Positions 9,178 through 18,565 are shown, counted from the stretch's first letter. The stretch is 64,000 nt of DNA from JBCAWW01 sp045106675 (GCA_045106675.1 JBGCFA010000011.1:1-64000); one strand, 5' to 3'. A program made the numbers and translations. Notes: generated from the sequence alone by a model not told the origin.

Positions 9178-9942
9178 ATGAGACCTTATATACTCGCAGA
9201 AACCAATTGGGAAGCCGTCAAAGAAACCGATTTTTCGGTCGCTATTTTGCCTTGGGGAGCCACCGAAGCGCATAATTATCACCTCCCTTATGCGACTGAC
9301 AATTATCAAAATGAATGGTTGGTTGCAGAATCTGCCAAAAGGGCTTGGGAACGAGATGCCAAAGTGGTTGTCTTACCCAATGTGCCATTTGGGATTAATA
9401 CAGGGCAGCTAGATATTTCGCTCTGCATGAATCTCAATCCTTCTACTCAATACGCCATCCTTACTGATATGGTGGATGTGCTGCAGCGTGCAGGAATCAA
9501 GAAGTTCGTCATCTTTAATGGTCATGGAGGAAATAACTTCAAGACCATGATCCGAGAGCTAGCGATCGATTATCCTGAAATGTTTGTCTGCGCGATCAAT
9601 TGGTTTCGCTCAGGCGGAGATTGGGCAGACTATTTTGAAGACTTGGGAGATCATGCTGGAGAGTTGGAGACAAGTGTGATGATGCACATCCAGCCTTCAT
9701 TGTGTCGCCCGCTTGATACTGCCGGGGACGGTGCTGCTCGGCAATGGAAAATAAAAGCCCTACGTGAAGGTTGGGTAACTTCCCAAAGACAATGGTCAAA
9801 AGTAACCAAAGATACTGGTGTAGGGGATCCTAAAGCCTCTACTGCTGAGAAAGGCGAGCGTTTCTTGGAAAGTTGTGCTGCAAACATAGCTGACTTTTTT
9901 GTAGAATTAGGAGCAGTTGACCACAATGATTTATACCAATAA
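9178..9942 (+). CDS. Creatininase-family amidohydrolase
   Basis: The protein has 254 residues. Metal-ligand motifs of the creatininase / formamide hydrolase family are visible in order: Glu and His in LPWGATEAHNYHLP, Asp in YATDN, His in FNGHGGN and Glu in GELETSVMM. Known members open cyclic amides or hydrolyse formamides (creatinine, FAPy, mycofactocin or dehydropantoate-type substrates) with two divalent metals. The actual substrate is unknown. It is the last gene of the ArsR operon and is followed at once by a terminator that also serves the opposing gene. Confidence 0.85.
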   Translation: MRPYILAETNWEAVKETDFSVAILPWGATEAHNYHLPYATDNYQNEWLVAESAKRAWERDAKVVVLPNVPFGINTGQLDISLCMNLNPSTQYAILTDMVDVLQRAGIKKFVIFNGHGGNNFKTMIRELAIDYPEMFVCAINWFRSGGDWADYFEDLGDHAGELETSVMMHIQPSLCRPLDTAGDGAARQWKIKALREGWVTSQRQWSKVTKDTGVGDPKASTAEKGERFLESCAANIADFFVELGAVDHNDLYQ

Positions 9943-9946
9943 AATA

Positions 9947-9969
9947 GGGGAAGCTTAAACAGCTTCCCC
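9947..9969. terminator. Shared hairpin terminator between converging genes
   Basis: GGGGAAGCT (9947-9955) pairs perfectly with AGCTTCCCC (9961-9969) around a 5-nt loop. On the - strand the hairpin is followed by TATTTTATT, so it best terminates the - strand gene, but it lies between two converging genes and can act on both. Confidence 0.7.
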
Positions 9970-9998
9970 ATATCCTATTCTATTGTCTGTGATTAGGT

Positions 9999-11198
9999 CT
10001 AAGAGACCTTGTCACTTTCTATCATTTTGTCTTCCTTCCGGAAACGCCTAAGGATATATTCCATCTGCTTTCCTCCAGCTTCACGGCCACCTAGTCCAAA
10101 GGCTAGTGCAACTGCAACTGCTATCGAACCAAGCGTCAAACCAAAGGCGAGATTGACAATTTCATTTGCGATGCCCATTGTGCGGAGGGAAATGGCCAAG
10201 AATAAGCCCAAGACGGCAAACTTGGCAATCGAGGCTAAAAAGTGATTGTCTTCATTGTTTTGAAGGCTGCGTTGGGCAATGCCTGCCACTACATTACCCA
10301 CGACCATGATCACAAGACCAAAGAAGATCTTACCCGAAAGGAAAAGTAGGCTATTCAAAGTCTCAGTCAGTTGACTAAAACCTAAGCGTTCCACGCCAGT
10401 GATAATCCCAAAGCAAAGGATAAAGAAAAAAGCCATGTTGCCGATCAAAGTCGAAAGGCGTCTTTCTGATCCAAGAAGACTACGAAGGTTGAGCTTATCT
10501 ACTAGTTGATCCGTCCCTAGACTCGCCAACAATTCTTTGAGTAATGAGCTTAGGTAGCGACCTCCAACAAAAAATATGGCGATAATCGCTCCTGCCGCAA
10601 TGATATTAGGAATAGCATTGATGAATGAGGATAGCATCGCTTTGGCTGGATCAGCTATCGAATGCATCTGCAGAGTATCCAAAGCAACAATTAGAATAGG
10701 GATAAATACGACTAAGAAAACCAGTTTTTTGAATATCCCACCTAGGTCAACATTGCCTGATAAACCTGCTTTTTCTCCTAGTTTTTTGAAAAAATTTCCA
10801 GTGATATTGACTAGCTCTGAAACAATTTTTGCAATGAAATAGCCAGCAAATCCAATCACTCCAGCCGCAAATAGATTAGGCAAAAAGCCCATAAATTCAT
10901 TGACCATATTTTTGAGTGGATCGAGGACTTTGCTTACTCCGAGCATTTCAAGCACCACCAACAACACCATAATCATGATGAGGTAGTAAACCAGTTTAGA
11001 GACGAGGCGTTCCACTTGGATATTGCTGCCAAGCTTTTCCATTAAGCGATTATCGACCTGAGTACGGCTCATCAGTTTGTAAACCAAACGTTTGAGTCCA
11101 CTCGCAATAAGCCAGCCTATAAAAAAGACAATCACAGCCCCGAGGACTCCGGGCACATAGCTAACGATAAGGTTAGAGAAGCTTTCAAATAATTCCAT
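9999..11198 (-). CDS. Membrane protein with mechanosensitive-channel TM-helix repeats (CmpX-like)
   Basis: The protein has 399 residues and about ten predicted membrane helices. The repeated pattern (amphipathic start, glycine-rich helix, VGRYLSSLLKE-like basic exit) matches the conserved TM-helix repeat of the mechanosensitive channel family. It ends with ALAFGLGGREAGGKQ and a short basic tail, as in CmpX-type proteins, rather than the beta domain of true MscS. A role in osmotic or envelope stress is likely from the family. It is transcribed alone. Confidence 0.75.
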   Translation of the reverse strand: MELFESFSNLIVSYVPGVLGAVIVFFIGWLIASGLKRLVYKLMSRTQVDNRLMEKLGSNIQVERLVSKLVYYLIMIMVLLVVLEMLGVSKVLDPLKNMVNEFMGFLPNLFAAGVIGFAGYFIAKIVSELVNITGNFFKKLGEKAGLSGNVDLGGIFKKLVFLVVFIPILIVALDTLQMHSIADPAKAMLSSFINAIPNIIAAGAIIAIFFVGGRYLSSLLKELLASLGTDQLVDKLNLRSLLGSERRLSTLIGNMAFFFILCFGIITGVERLGFSQLTETLNSLLFLSGKIFFGLVIMVVGNVVAGIAQRSLQNNEDNHFLASIAKFAVLGLFLAISLRTMGIANEIVNLAFGLTLGSIAVAVALAFGLGGREAGGKQMEYILRRFRKEDKMIESDKVS

Positions 11199-11341
11199 AG
11201 TTCTATCAGTAAGGGTAATTTGATTTCCCCTTTATGACAGGACGAAAACATTAAGGTTACCTTGAAATTCTAAATGTTGGAATATTTAAATGAGTAAATT
11301 TCGTATTAAATGATTATCGTAGTATGCTGATTTACATGACT

Positions 11342-13126
11342 TTAGTCAGTTTTGAGCTGATTCCAAACCTTAAATAAGAAAACTCCCCCAGCTATTGCTA
11401 CTCCTGTCGAGACAATTGCACTGGTCCTTTCTCCATAGATCCAAAATCCAGTAGCAAATAAAGCACCATAAACGGTGATACTGCCGATAACAAAGCATGC
11501 GATTTCTAGCGGTAACTGCCCAGAGCTTTTGGTGAGCGGCTCTGCCGAACGCTGCGACTTCTCAATTACAGCATCCCAACCCGGACCGCCTGGACGAATC
11601 TTACGGTAAAAATTGCGTAGGGTGCTATCATCGGTTTGGGGCGTGAAAAAGGTCGCTGCAATCCAAATCACGGTAGTGAGTAATGCACCATAGATGATCT
11701 TAAAGTGAGAAGCTGTTGTATCATCAAAGAAACTGAAGTAGCCTGCGATTATCAGAGAAGCAATCATGGCTACAATTTCGGTATAGGCATTGATCCGCCA
11801 CCAAAACCAACGTAGGATATAGATCAATCCTGTACCAGCACCGAGTAATAATAATAGATCAAAGGCTTGGCCCGCACTTTCGAGTATCAGACCTAGCGAT
11901 CCTCCAATTATCATAGAGATCACGGTGAAGAGACGGCCTGCATTGACGAGTTCTTTTTGACTGGCATCGGGTTTGATGAAGCGTTGGTAAAAATCATTTA
12001 CTAGATAAGATGCTCCCAAATTGAGTTGAGTAGACATGGTGGACATAAAGGCTGCGATCAATCCTGCCGCTACTAAGCCCAATAGACCTACAGGTAACAT
12101 GGTTAGCATCGCGGGATAGGCTATGTCATCTCCTAGTTTGCCATCTGACAATTCGGGGAAAGCTGCTTGTATGTCACTCACTTCAGGAAATACAACTATC
12201 GATGCCAATGCAATCAAAATCCATGGCCAAGGGCGTAGGGCATAGTGTGCAATATTGAAAAGTAGGGTCGCTCCGATTGCATTGCGTTCATCCTTAGCGG
12301 AAAACATACGTTGAGCGATATAACCACCACCTCCTGGCTCTGCACCCGGATAATAAGAGGCCCACCACTGGACAGCAATCGGTACAACTAGTATGGGTAA
12401 CCAGCTTTCAACCTTACTGAAATCAGGCCAAAAACTTAGTTTATCTACAACAGCCTCATTTGAAAGCAAATTACTTAGGCCTCCAACTGCTTCTAAATCC
12501 AGAATATAGAAACAAGCCCAAATCGAACCGATCATAGCCAGAATAAACTGTACGAAGTCGGTTATAATGACGGCTTTGAGACCGCCCAATGCACTATATG
12601 CTAAAGTGATCGTACCGGCAATCAAAAGCGTTTGCCAGCCGGGCATCCCCAACATAATCTCTCCAAACTTAACTGCTGCCAAGGATACGGTTCCCATCAC
12701 CAAGGTATTGAAGATCAAACCCAGATATAAAGCACGGAATCCGCGTAAGAAAGCCGCCGCTTTTCCACTGTAGCGGAGTTCATAAAACTCGATATCAGTC
12801 ATTACCTCAGAGCGCCGCCATAACTTTGCATAGACAAAAACTGTCAACATGCCTGTAAGTAAAAAGGCCCACCAGCCCCAATTACCCGATACGCCATTTT
12901 TACGCACAAGGTCTGTAACGAGATTGGGTGTATCAGCCGAAAAGGTTGTTGCGACCATTGATACTCCTAAGAGCCACCAAGGCATACTCCTACCCGAAAG
13001 GAAGAAATCTGCGGCTGTATTGCCACTGCGCCTTGAAACCCACAGTCCGACGGCCAAGACAAATACGAAGTAAACGCCTATAATGACCCAGTCGAGGGTG
13101 GCTAATTGAAGAGTAGCTAGTAACAT
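11342..13126 (-). CDS. Sodium:solute symporter (SSS family)
   Basis: The protein has 594 residues and about 14 membrane helices. Family features include DFFLSGRSMPWWLLGVSMVATTFSADTPNLVTDLV near the N-terminus (shown in part), the conserved ITLAYSALGGLKAVIITDFVQ segment, and the Na+ site region FMSTMSTQLNLGASYLVNDFYQRF. Large SSS proteins of this subgroup in Bacteroidota are usually annotated as sugar or sialic acid/inositol transporters, but the substrate cannot be read from the sequence. It is transcribed alone and divergently from the CHU_C protein. Confidence 0.88.
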   Translation of the reverse strand: MLLATLQLATLDWVIIGVYFVFVLAVGLWVSRRSGNTAADFFLSGRSMPWWLLGVSMVATTFSADTPNLVTDLVRKNGVSGNWGWWAFLLTGMLTVFVYAKLWRRSEVMTDIEFYELRYSGKAAAFLRGFRALYLGLIFNTLVMGTVSLAAVKFGEIMLGMPGWQTLLIAGTITLAYSALGGLKAVIITDFVQFILAMIGSIWACFYILDLEAVGGLSNLLSNEAVVDKLSFWPDFSKVESWLPILVVPIAVQWWASYYPGAEPGGGGYIAQRMFSAKDERNAIGATLLFNIAHYALRPWPWILIALASIVVFPEVSDIQAAFPELSDGKLGDDIAYPAMLTMLPVGLLGLVAAGLIAAFMSTMSTQLNLGASYLVNDFYQRFIKPDASQKELVNAGRLFTVISMIIGGSLGLILESAGQAFDLLLLLGAGTGLIYILRWFWWRINAYTEIVAMIASLIIAGYFSFFDDTTASHFKIIYGALLTTVIWIAATFFTPQTDDSTLRNFYRKIRPGGPGWDAVIEKSQRSAEPLTKSSGQLPLEIACFVIGSITVYGALFATGFWIYGERTSAIVSTGVAIAGGVFLFKVWNQLKTD

Positions 13127-13273
13127 TTTGTAGTAGTGTTGTTAGTTCAGAATCTTAAAGTTAATCCGAAAATTCAAAACACAAAGCCTCTTGAGACATG
13201 TAATACCCTATTGAAAGTCGTTTTTGTATTTGCAATGGTAAATCGGAATTTCCACTAATTGAAAAATTAGCAA

Positions 13274-14581
13274 ATGACGATACGTATATTTTTTCTCTCT
13301 TTTTTGGCTTCTTTTTGCATTTTCTCCCTTCATGGACAAGCGATTGAGCAAGACTGCTTGGGTGCGATTCCGGTTTGTAGTAGTCTGATGAGAATCGATT
13401 CTGTTTCCTTGGACTATGGCAATAAGAGCGAAAATGATGGTTCTTGCTTAGGAGTCGAAAGAAATAGCACTTGGTTTAGGGTTCGGACCAGTGGAACTGG
13501 AACGCTCTGTTTTGTCGTCCGACCGGACAACGAAAATGATAACTTTGATTGGGCTGTGTATGATTTGAGCAAGCATCATTGTACGGAACTCAAAACAAGA
13601 CCACAGTTATTAGTTAGTTGTAACGCCTCTTCAGAAGTCGGTTGTAATGGTGAAACAGGGCCGAGTGGAGAAAGCAATTGCCCAAACCAGCAAGCAGAAT
13701 GCTTAGCCGTTTCGGGTATCAAAGAATATGTCATTCGAGTACAAGCCCCTCAAGGTGCGCAAGCGGGCTTTGAAATTGATTTTGGCAACTCTACAGCTGA
13801 TATAGTAAGACCATCAGATGATCCCTTTATTCGCAAAGACGAATCCTGTTATGGTCAAGCAGTTTATATACAGGCCAATCCTGTAGAGGCAGGGTTTGTC
13901 AATTGGTATAATGATCCGAGCGATGAAAAACCCATATTCTCAGGTCTAAACTTTAATAGCTTCCCATTGACAGGGCCTAAATCATATTTTTTGGAAACCC
14001 AAAATAGCAGGGGTTGCAATGATCAATGGACTGAGCTCATTTTACTACCACAAGAGAAAGTTGTTTCTGGTATTGTCGCGACTGATAGTGTATTAGAGTA
14101 CCCCTCTCCTGTGTTAGGATTGAGTTTAGGGGGTAATATTCAGCCACGTGACACCTATTGGAATTTAGGTAATGGAGTCAAATCGAGATCTTTTAATCCT
14201 GTATATACCTACGAATATCCCGGTGCATACCAAGTAAGTGTCAAAGTAATAGATATTTATGGATGTGAGTTTGAGTATGAAAAACTCATCGAAGTCCGTC
14301 CTACTCAAGACCTTTATATACCTTCTGCCTTCACTCCCAACAATGACGGTAGCAACGATTATTGGGAAGTGAAAGCCTATTTGACTCAACAGTTTGAGCT
14401 GGTGATATTTGACCGTATTGGCAAAGAAGTTTACCGAGCCAATACTCCTGACTTTCAATGGGATGGGACCGATCATTCTGGCCGTAGTGTTCCTATCGGA
14501 ACTTATAGTTACCGAATCCTCTATCTTGATTTTACAGGCAATCTTAAGCAAAGAAGAGGAGCGATCACGGTATTCAAGTAA
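13274..14581 (+). CDS. Secreted protein with PKD-like domain and CHU_C (gliding motility-associated) sorting domain
   Basis: The protein has 435 residues. A signal peptide (MTIRIFFLSFLASFCIFSLHGQ) precedes a Cys-containing N-terminal beta domain (about 25-180). An Ig-like part follows, and then a PKD-type repeat at about 285-345 (NLGNGVKSRSFNPVYTYEYPGAYQVSVKV). The last 85 residues are a CHU_C / T9SS type B domain: YIPSAFTPNNDGSNDYW, FDRIGKEVY and WDGTDHSGR. Export by Sec plus T9SS and surface attachment or secretion together with a PorP/SprF-like partner is expected for type B cargo; no such partner lies in the window. Confidence 0.88.
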   Translation: MTIRIFFLSFLASFCIFSLHGQAIEQDCLGAIPVCSSLMRIDSVSLDYGNKSENDGSCLGVERNSTWFRVRTSGTGTLCFVVRPDNENDNFDWAVYDLSKHHCTELKTRPQLLVSCNASSEVGCNGETGPSGESNCPNQQAECLAVSGIKEYVIRVQAPQGAQAGFEIDFGNSTADIVRPSDDPFIRKDESCYGQAVYIQANPVEAGFVNWYNDPSDEKPIFSGLNFNSFPLTGPKSYFLETQNSRGCNDQWTELILLPQEKVVSGIVATDSVLEYPSPVLGLSLGGNIQPRDTYWNLGNGVKSRSFNPVYTYEYPGAYQVSVKVIDIYGCEFEYEKLIEVRPTQDLYIPSAFTPNNDGSNDYWEVKAYLTQQFELVIFDRIGKEVYRANTPDFQWDGTDHSGRSVPIGTYSYRILYLDFTGNLKQRRGAITVFK

Positions 14582-14620
14582 AAGTTTACGGGTTTTCCGG
14601 TAAGAAAAACATTTTTTCCC

Positions 14621-14646
14621 GCCTACTTATCTCTGGATAAGTAGGC
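14621..14646 (+). terminator. Hairpin after the CHU_C gene
   Basis: GCCTACTTATC (14621-14631) pairs perfectly with GATAAGTAGGC (14636-14646) around TCTG, 40 bp after the stop codon. The run of T after it is weak (TATGTTTGTG), so it is either a poor terminator or the first stem of a structured RNA. Confidence 0.5.
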
Positions 14647-14839
14647 TATGTTTGTGTAGTTCCAATGCAGCACACTGAACCAACACAAAGCGTGAATCCG
14701 CCCTTTTAATTGATCGCTGTTGGGAAAATAGGTCTTCTCGGTCAGATAGTAACTGGCCGAGAGCCCTCTCTCCCTTAAGCATATCTCAACTCAAACAAAC
14801 ACCAAAGATTTAAGTAGTTCGTGTAGCAATTTGGCCAGT

Positions 14840-14866
14840 GGGATGGCATTCGCCATCCCCTTTTTT
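14840..14866 (+). terminator. Strong intrinsic terminator before the small unknown gene
   Basis: GGGATGGC (14840-14847) pairs with GCCATCCC (14852-14859) around ATTC and is followed by C and six T. It lies upstream of the gene starting at 14898, so it ends a transcript made in the preceding gap, not one of the annotated genes. Confidence 0.75.
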
Positions 14867-14897
14867 CGTAACTTCCTTACAAACACATAGAGACAAG

Positions 14898-15302
14898 ATG
14901 CACAGTTTTCAGCCCTACTTACACTTTCGCCATACAGGCGAGTCGAATTACGATCTTCAAGCGCTAATTGCTATTCCAGATGATTGGATATACGACCAAA
15001 CGGTTGAGGTAACCTCTCATAATGTTGAAGACGAACGCTTATTTTTTATTTTGCTCAAACAAGAGACTGGCACTGCTTATGATGGTTCATTACAAGTGAC
15101 CTTTTCTTTTGAGTCTGAGTCTAATGAAAAAATCATTGTAGAAGTAGTTCACCTGCTTTCTGGTTCCAATCATGATGTATTAGGTCATTTCGCAGCATTT
15201 CTTGATGACAGTTCTGAAGGGGACATGGAAGATAGAGTAGTAGGTGGACCCGGCAAAAAGGCTGTTACTTCATCTGTCCAGATAATCCGTGATCCAGTCT
15301 AA
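14898..15302 (+). CDS. Small protein of unknown function
   Basis: I take ATG 14898 (134 residues, starting MHSFQPYLHFRHTGESNYD). The longer frame from GTG 14838 would run through the terminator. The sequence is acidic and beta-rich (VEVTSHNVEDERLFFILLKQ, LQVTFSFESES), has no signal peptide or membrane segment, and contains no motif I know. The overall look suggests a small cytoplasmic beta-sandwich. It is followed 19 bp later by the sensor kinase gene, so the two are probably co-transcribed and it may be an accessory protein of that system. Confidence 0.6.
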   Translation: MHSFQPYLHFRHTGESNYDLQALIAIPDDWIYDQTVEVTSHNVEDERLFFILLKQETGTAYDGSLQVTFSFESESNEKIIVEVVHLLSGSNHDVLGHFAAFLDDSSEGDMEDRVVGGPGKKAVTSSVQIIRDPV

Positions 15303-15321
15303 AAATGGCTCCCTTTACTTT

Positions 15322-17271
15322 ATGAAATCTCTTTTCCCAATTATAGTGAGCGTATTTGCTCTGTTGATTTTTGGACCCACTCTTTGCGGCCAATCAGCAG
15401 AGCAAGAGGCGCTTTCGAACCTAGTTAAACATGGATGGTCACTCAGAGGTGATGATCCTCAACAAGCTTTTACTAAAATTGAAAAAGCTTTAGAGACCGC
15501 GCTTAGTTTAGGCGATGAGGCTCAAACTGCAAGATGCTTTTATATGATGGCAGTTTTGCAGCATGATCTTGAAAATTATCCGCCTGCCTTTGGATATGCT
15601 GAAAGCGCAAAAAGCCAATACCAACAAAATGGTAGTAAGCCTGGTTTAGCCAATGCTTTGGATCTGCTTGCCAATATCACGCTTAAGTCAGGAGACTATC
15701 TGCAATCCTCAAAATATTATAAGCAAGAAATCGACCTGATTTTAGCGACGCCTAGCCTAAATCATCTATTAGCTAGTACCTACGTAAATTATGCCACTCT
15801 CTTTCATGACCTTGGATTTAATGATTACGCCTTAGAGTATTTCATGAAATCGGAGCGATTACTTGCTGATACTGCTGATTTTGATCGTAATGTGCTCATC
15901 CTGGATAAAGCCCAGGTTTATCTAGAACTCAATCAATTTTCCAAAGCCACCGAGCTCGGGAGTACTGCTTATGACTATTTTTCCTCGATAGATGATCAAT
16001 CTTTGATGGCCAATTGCCTCAATGTCAAAGGTTGTATAGCCCTCTTCGAGGAACGTTATAGTGAGGCGACCCAATTATTTAGTGAAGCTCTGAGTTTAAC
16101 CTTGCGTGATTCAACGCTCGATATTGAAGGTAGAATCAACTATCTGGTAAACCTCAGCAAATCCTATTTGGGTGAAAAAAACAACAAGGCTGCTTATCAA
16201 GCAATCAATAAGGCATACCTACTTGCCCAAACAAAGATTAAGAGCCCTACTTCCCAATTAAATTGTGTACAACAACTAAGTGAGTATTATCAAAGCCAAG
16301 GAGTCCTTGACTCTGCGATGAAATACTTGAATGTCTCGCATGAACTGCAGTTTCAAATATTTGACCAAAATCGAGAACTATCCGTTCTGCTAGCAGATAC
16401 TAAACTCAGAAAGGATGAAAACACTCGTGAACTTGCCCAAAAGGAGGTCTTGCTTTCTGAAGTGAAAGCCACCCAATACTATCTTTATATAGGCTTGGCG
16501 GCCTTAGGGATAATATTAGTTGTATTTGGAGGCGCTTTCTGGCAATATGATCAGAAAAAGAAAACCGAGATAGAGTTGATGCTTGAAAAGGAAAAAAATC
16601 AAGCCCAGTTATTAGAAGGGGTTATTAAAAAGCAGGAGCTTAAGTCAATTAGCTATATCATTGAAGGGCAAGAGTCTGAGAAAAAACGTGTAGCAGAAGA
16701 GTTACATGATGGCTTAGGAGGCACTTTAGCGGCTGTGCGAATTTCTCTTGAACAATTTCGCCGTCAGTTAAAAAGTCAAGAATCACTCGATCTCCAAGAT
16801 TTCGATTATGCCTTTGATTTATTGCGTGAAGCAACAGAAGATGTACGCCGGATTTCACACGATATGGGGGCCGTTCGCCTAAAACACGGTGGTTTAGTAA
16901 CCGCTTTGGAGGATATGTGTCGCAATCTATCTCGACATCAATCCTTTGTCGCCTCCTTGGATACTGAAGGGATCGAAATGCTCCGAATCAATAGCGAAGT
17001 AGAGTTTCATCTTTATCGTATTGCCCAAGAGTTATTTCAAAATATTATCAAACATGCGAACGCCAAAAGTGTCAAAATTCAGCTGACAAACGCTGGGGGA
17101 AGATTGCATTTATATATGTGGGATGATGGTAATGGTTTTGATGTTGATGCGGTAGCAGATGGTATGGGAATGCAAAATCTGAAAATTCGCACTCAACAAT
17201 TGAATGGCAAAATTCATATTGATTCTACCATTGGCAAAGGTACTTATACCCATATTAGCCTGCCAGTTTGA
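15322..17271 (+). CDS. TPR-containing sensor histidine kinase (NarL/DegS type)
   Basis: I place the start at ATG 15322, which gives a good signal peptide (MKSLFPIIVSVFALLIFGPTLCGQ) and 649 residues; the GTG at 15289 overlaps the previous gene. About six TPR repeats fill residues 25-350 in the periplasm. A coiled coil, one membrane helix (YLYIGLAALGIILVVFGGAFW) and a second coiled coil follow. The HisKA_3 box is RVAEELHDGLGGTLAAV and the ATPase motif is DGNGFD with GMGMQNLK. It phosphorylates the LuxR-type regulator encoded 21 bp downstream. This TPR kinase / LuxR regulator pairing is common in Bacteroidota. Confidence 0.9.
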   Translation: MKSLFPIIVSVFALLIFGPTLCGQSAEQEALSNLVKHGWSLRGDDPQQAFTKIEKALETALSLGDEAQTARCFYMMAVLQHDLENYPPAFGYAESAKSQYQQNGSKPGLANALDLLANITLKSGDYLQSSKYYKQEIDLILATPSLNHLLASTYVNYATLFHDLGFNDYALEYFMKSERLLADTADFDRNVLILDKAQVYLELNQFSKATELGSTAYDYFSSIDDQSLMANCLNVKGCIALFEERYSEATQLFSEALSLTLRDSTLDIEGRINYLVNLSKSYLGEKNNKAAYQAINKAYLLAQTKIKSPTSQLNCVQQLSEYYQSQGVLDSAMKYLNVSHELQFQIFDQNRELSVLLADTKLRKDENTRELAQKEVLLSEVKATQYYLYIGLAALGIILVVFGGAFWQYDQKKKTEIELMLEKEKNQAQLLEGVIKKQELKSISYIIEGQESEKKRVAEELHDGLGGTLAAVRISLEQFRRQLKSQESLDLQDFDYAFDLLREATEDVRRISHDMGAVRLKHGGLVTALEDMCRNLSRHQSFVASLDTEGIEMLRINSEVEFHLYRIAQELFQNIIKHANAKSVKIQLTNAGGRLHLYMWDDGNGFDVDAVADGMGMQNLKIRTQQLNGKIHIDSTIGKGTYTHISLPV

Positions 17272-17292
17272 TAAGATAATTGAGAGAATGAA

Positions 17293-17949
17293 ATGATAAA
17301 AGTGATGATCTTGGACGACCACCGCTTACTGGTGGACGCCTTGCGGCGGATGTTGAACCAAGAACAAGATATGGAAGTCGTTGAAGTAGCCTATGATCGA
17401 GATCATGCGTTAGAAATTTTCAATAAGACCAAAATTGATATTGCAGTTTTAGATATAAGGTTAGGGCAAGATAAAATCGCGGGGATGGAATTGGCAGAGC
17501 ATCTGTACGAAACCTTTCCCAAGACAAAGTCTATTATCTTGACTATGCATTCGGAAGGGGATTATATTGATAGAATGCTCAAAAGCGATATCTCAGGCTT
17601 TATCCTCAAAGAGAGCGCAGCACAAGAATTGGTTACGGCTATTCGCAAAGTCAATGATGGAGGCACTTATTATAGTGTAGATGCTATGCGGATTTATACC
17701 GAATATTGTCGTGCCAAAGGAAAATCAAAAATCCGCTCCAAAATCACCAATCGCGAAAAAGAAGTCTTACAACTCGTGGTTGATGGCCTTAATAATCGCG
17801 AGATTAGTGCGGCTCTCAGTATTGGAGAGGCGGGGGTAGAAACACATCGGCGTCATATCCGAGCCAAACTTGAGGTTGGCAATACTGCCGAAATGGTCCG
17901 AGAAGCCATTTTGCAAAATTTAGTAAATGTGAATAAATACCGTGAATAG
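17293..17949 (+). CDS. LuxR/NarL-type response regulator
   Basis: The protein has 218 residues. The receiver domain (1-125) has the acidic pair D8-D9, phosphoacceptor D54 in AVLDIRLG, and a conserved Lys in ILKESAAQ. The C-terminal helix-turn-helix (about 150-210) has NREKEVLQLVVDGLNNREIS and VETHRRHIRAKL. It is the cognate transcription factor of the TPR kinase just upstream. Target genes are not evident from the window. Confidence 0.92.
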   Translation: MIKVMILDDHRLLVDALRRMLNQEQDMEVVEVAYDRDHALEIFNKTKIDIAVLDIRLGQDKIAGMELAEHLYETFPKTKSIILTMHSEGDYIDRMLKSDISGFILKESAAQELVTAIRKVNDGGTYYSVDAMRIYTEYCRAKGKSKIRSKITNREKEVLQLVVDGLNNREISAALSIGEAGVETHRRHIRAKLEVGNTAEMVREAILQNLVNVNKYRE

Positions 17950-17952
17950 CGT

Positions 17953-17984
17953 TTTGGCCTAGTGCCAGAATATTCGCATTTTTG
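17953..17984 (+). promoter_or_regulatory. Promoter of pyrR-pyrB
   Basis: TTTG at 17953-17956, a 20-bp spacer and CATTTTTG at 17977-17984 match the Bacteroidota -33/-7 pattern except for C at the first -7 base. The GTG at 17984 overlaps the box and cannot be the start; the ATG at 17993 is 8 bp further on, which leaves almost no leader and no room for a PyrR-type attenuator. Confidence 0.6.
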
Positions 17985-17992
17985 TGGCGAAT

Positions 17993-18559
17993 ATGGAAAC
18001 TGGTAAACTCGATCTCTTTCCTGCAGGCAAATTAGACGTTACTCTCCAACGTCTTTGTCAACAATTAATTGAATCCTACGACGATTTTCAGGACACTGTC
18101 ATTCTCGGTGCTCAACCTAGGGGGATTTATCTTTCACGTAGAATACGCGATCTTCTCAAAGATTTGGTTCCAGGTGCTGAGATTCCCTACGGGGAACTCG
18201 ATACCACCTTTTTTCGTGATGATTTTCGCATGCGAGATAAACCTCTCGAACCCAACAAAACCAGTATTGATTTTCTGATCGAAGACAAAAGAGTCCTTCT
18301 GATCGATGATGTTTTGTATACCGGTAGGACGGTAAGAGCCGCTATGGATGCTATGCTAGCTTATGGTCGTCCGCGAACCGTGGAGCTATTTGTATTGGTG
18401 GATCGTAAACACAAACGCGAACTGCCGGTAGAGGCATCCTATGTCGGGATCGTGGTCGATACGATAGAGACCCAGAGAGTCGTTGTAGAACTAAAAGAAA
18501 GCGGCGGAAAAGACGGAGTAGTATTGGTTTTTCAAGACGAGTCATCTTCAAAGGCTTAA
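17993..18559 (+). CDS. pyrR: Bifunctional pyrimidine operon regulator / uracil phosphoribosyltransferase PyrR
   Basis: The protein has 188 residues from ATG 17993. The PRPP-binding loop RVLLIDDVLYTGRTVRAAMD (about 101-120) and GAQPRGIYLSRRI match the PyrR family, as do ELDTTFFRDDF and VDRKHKRELP. In Gram-positive bacteria PyrR binds pyr mRNA leaders; it also makes UMP from uracil and PRPP. Here the leader is too short for RNA attenuation, so any regulatory role is uncertain. It is followed 6 bp later by pyrB. Confidence 0.92.
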   Translation: METGKLDLFPAGKLDVTLQRLCQQLIESYDDFQDTVILGAQPRGIYLSRRIRDLLKDLVPGAEIPYGELDTTFFRDDFRMRDKPLEPNKTSIDFLIEDKRVLLIDDVLYTGRTVRAAMDAMLAYGRPRTVELFVLVDRKHKRELPVEASYVGIVVDTIETQRVVVELKESGGKDGVVLVFQDESSSKA

Positions 18560-18565
18560 GCGCAA

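Larger units (their letters stand above)
14621..14866 (+). ncRNA. Candidate structured RNA ending in a strong terminator (tentative)
   Basis: The 316-bp gap between 14582 and 14897 has no open frame worth calling but a dense set of hairpins: 14621-14646 (11 bp stem), TTTGTGT/ACACAAA 14651-14689, 14736-14762 (10 bp stem with one G-U pair) and the terminator 14840-14866. The first may be the terminator of the CHU_C gene. The rest would then be an RNA of about 200 nt. I do not recognise it as RNase P, tmRNA, SRP RNA or a riboswitch; a 6S-type RNA is possible but unproven. No good promoter box is visible. Confidence 0.3.
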
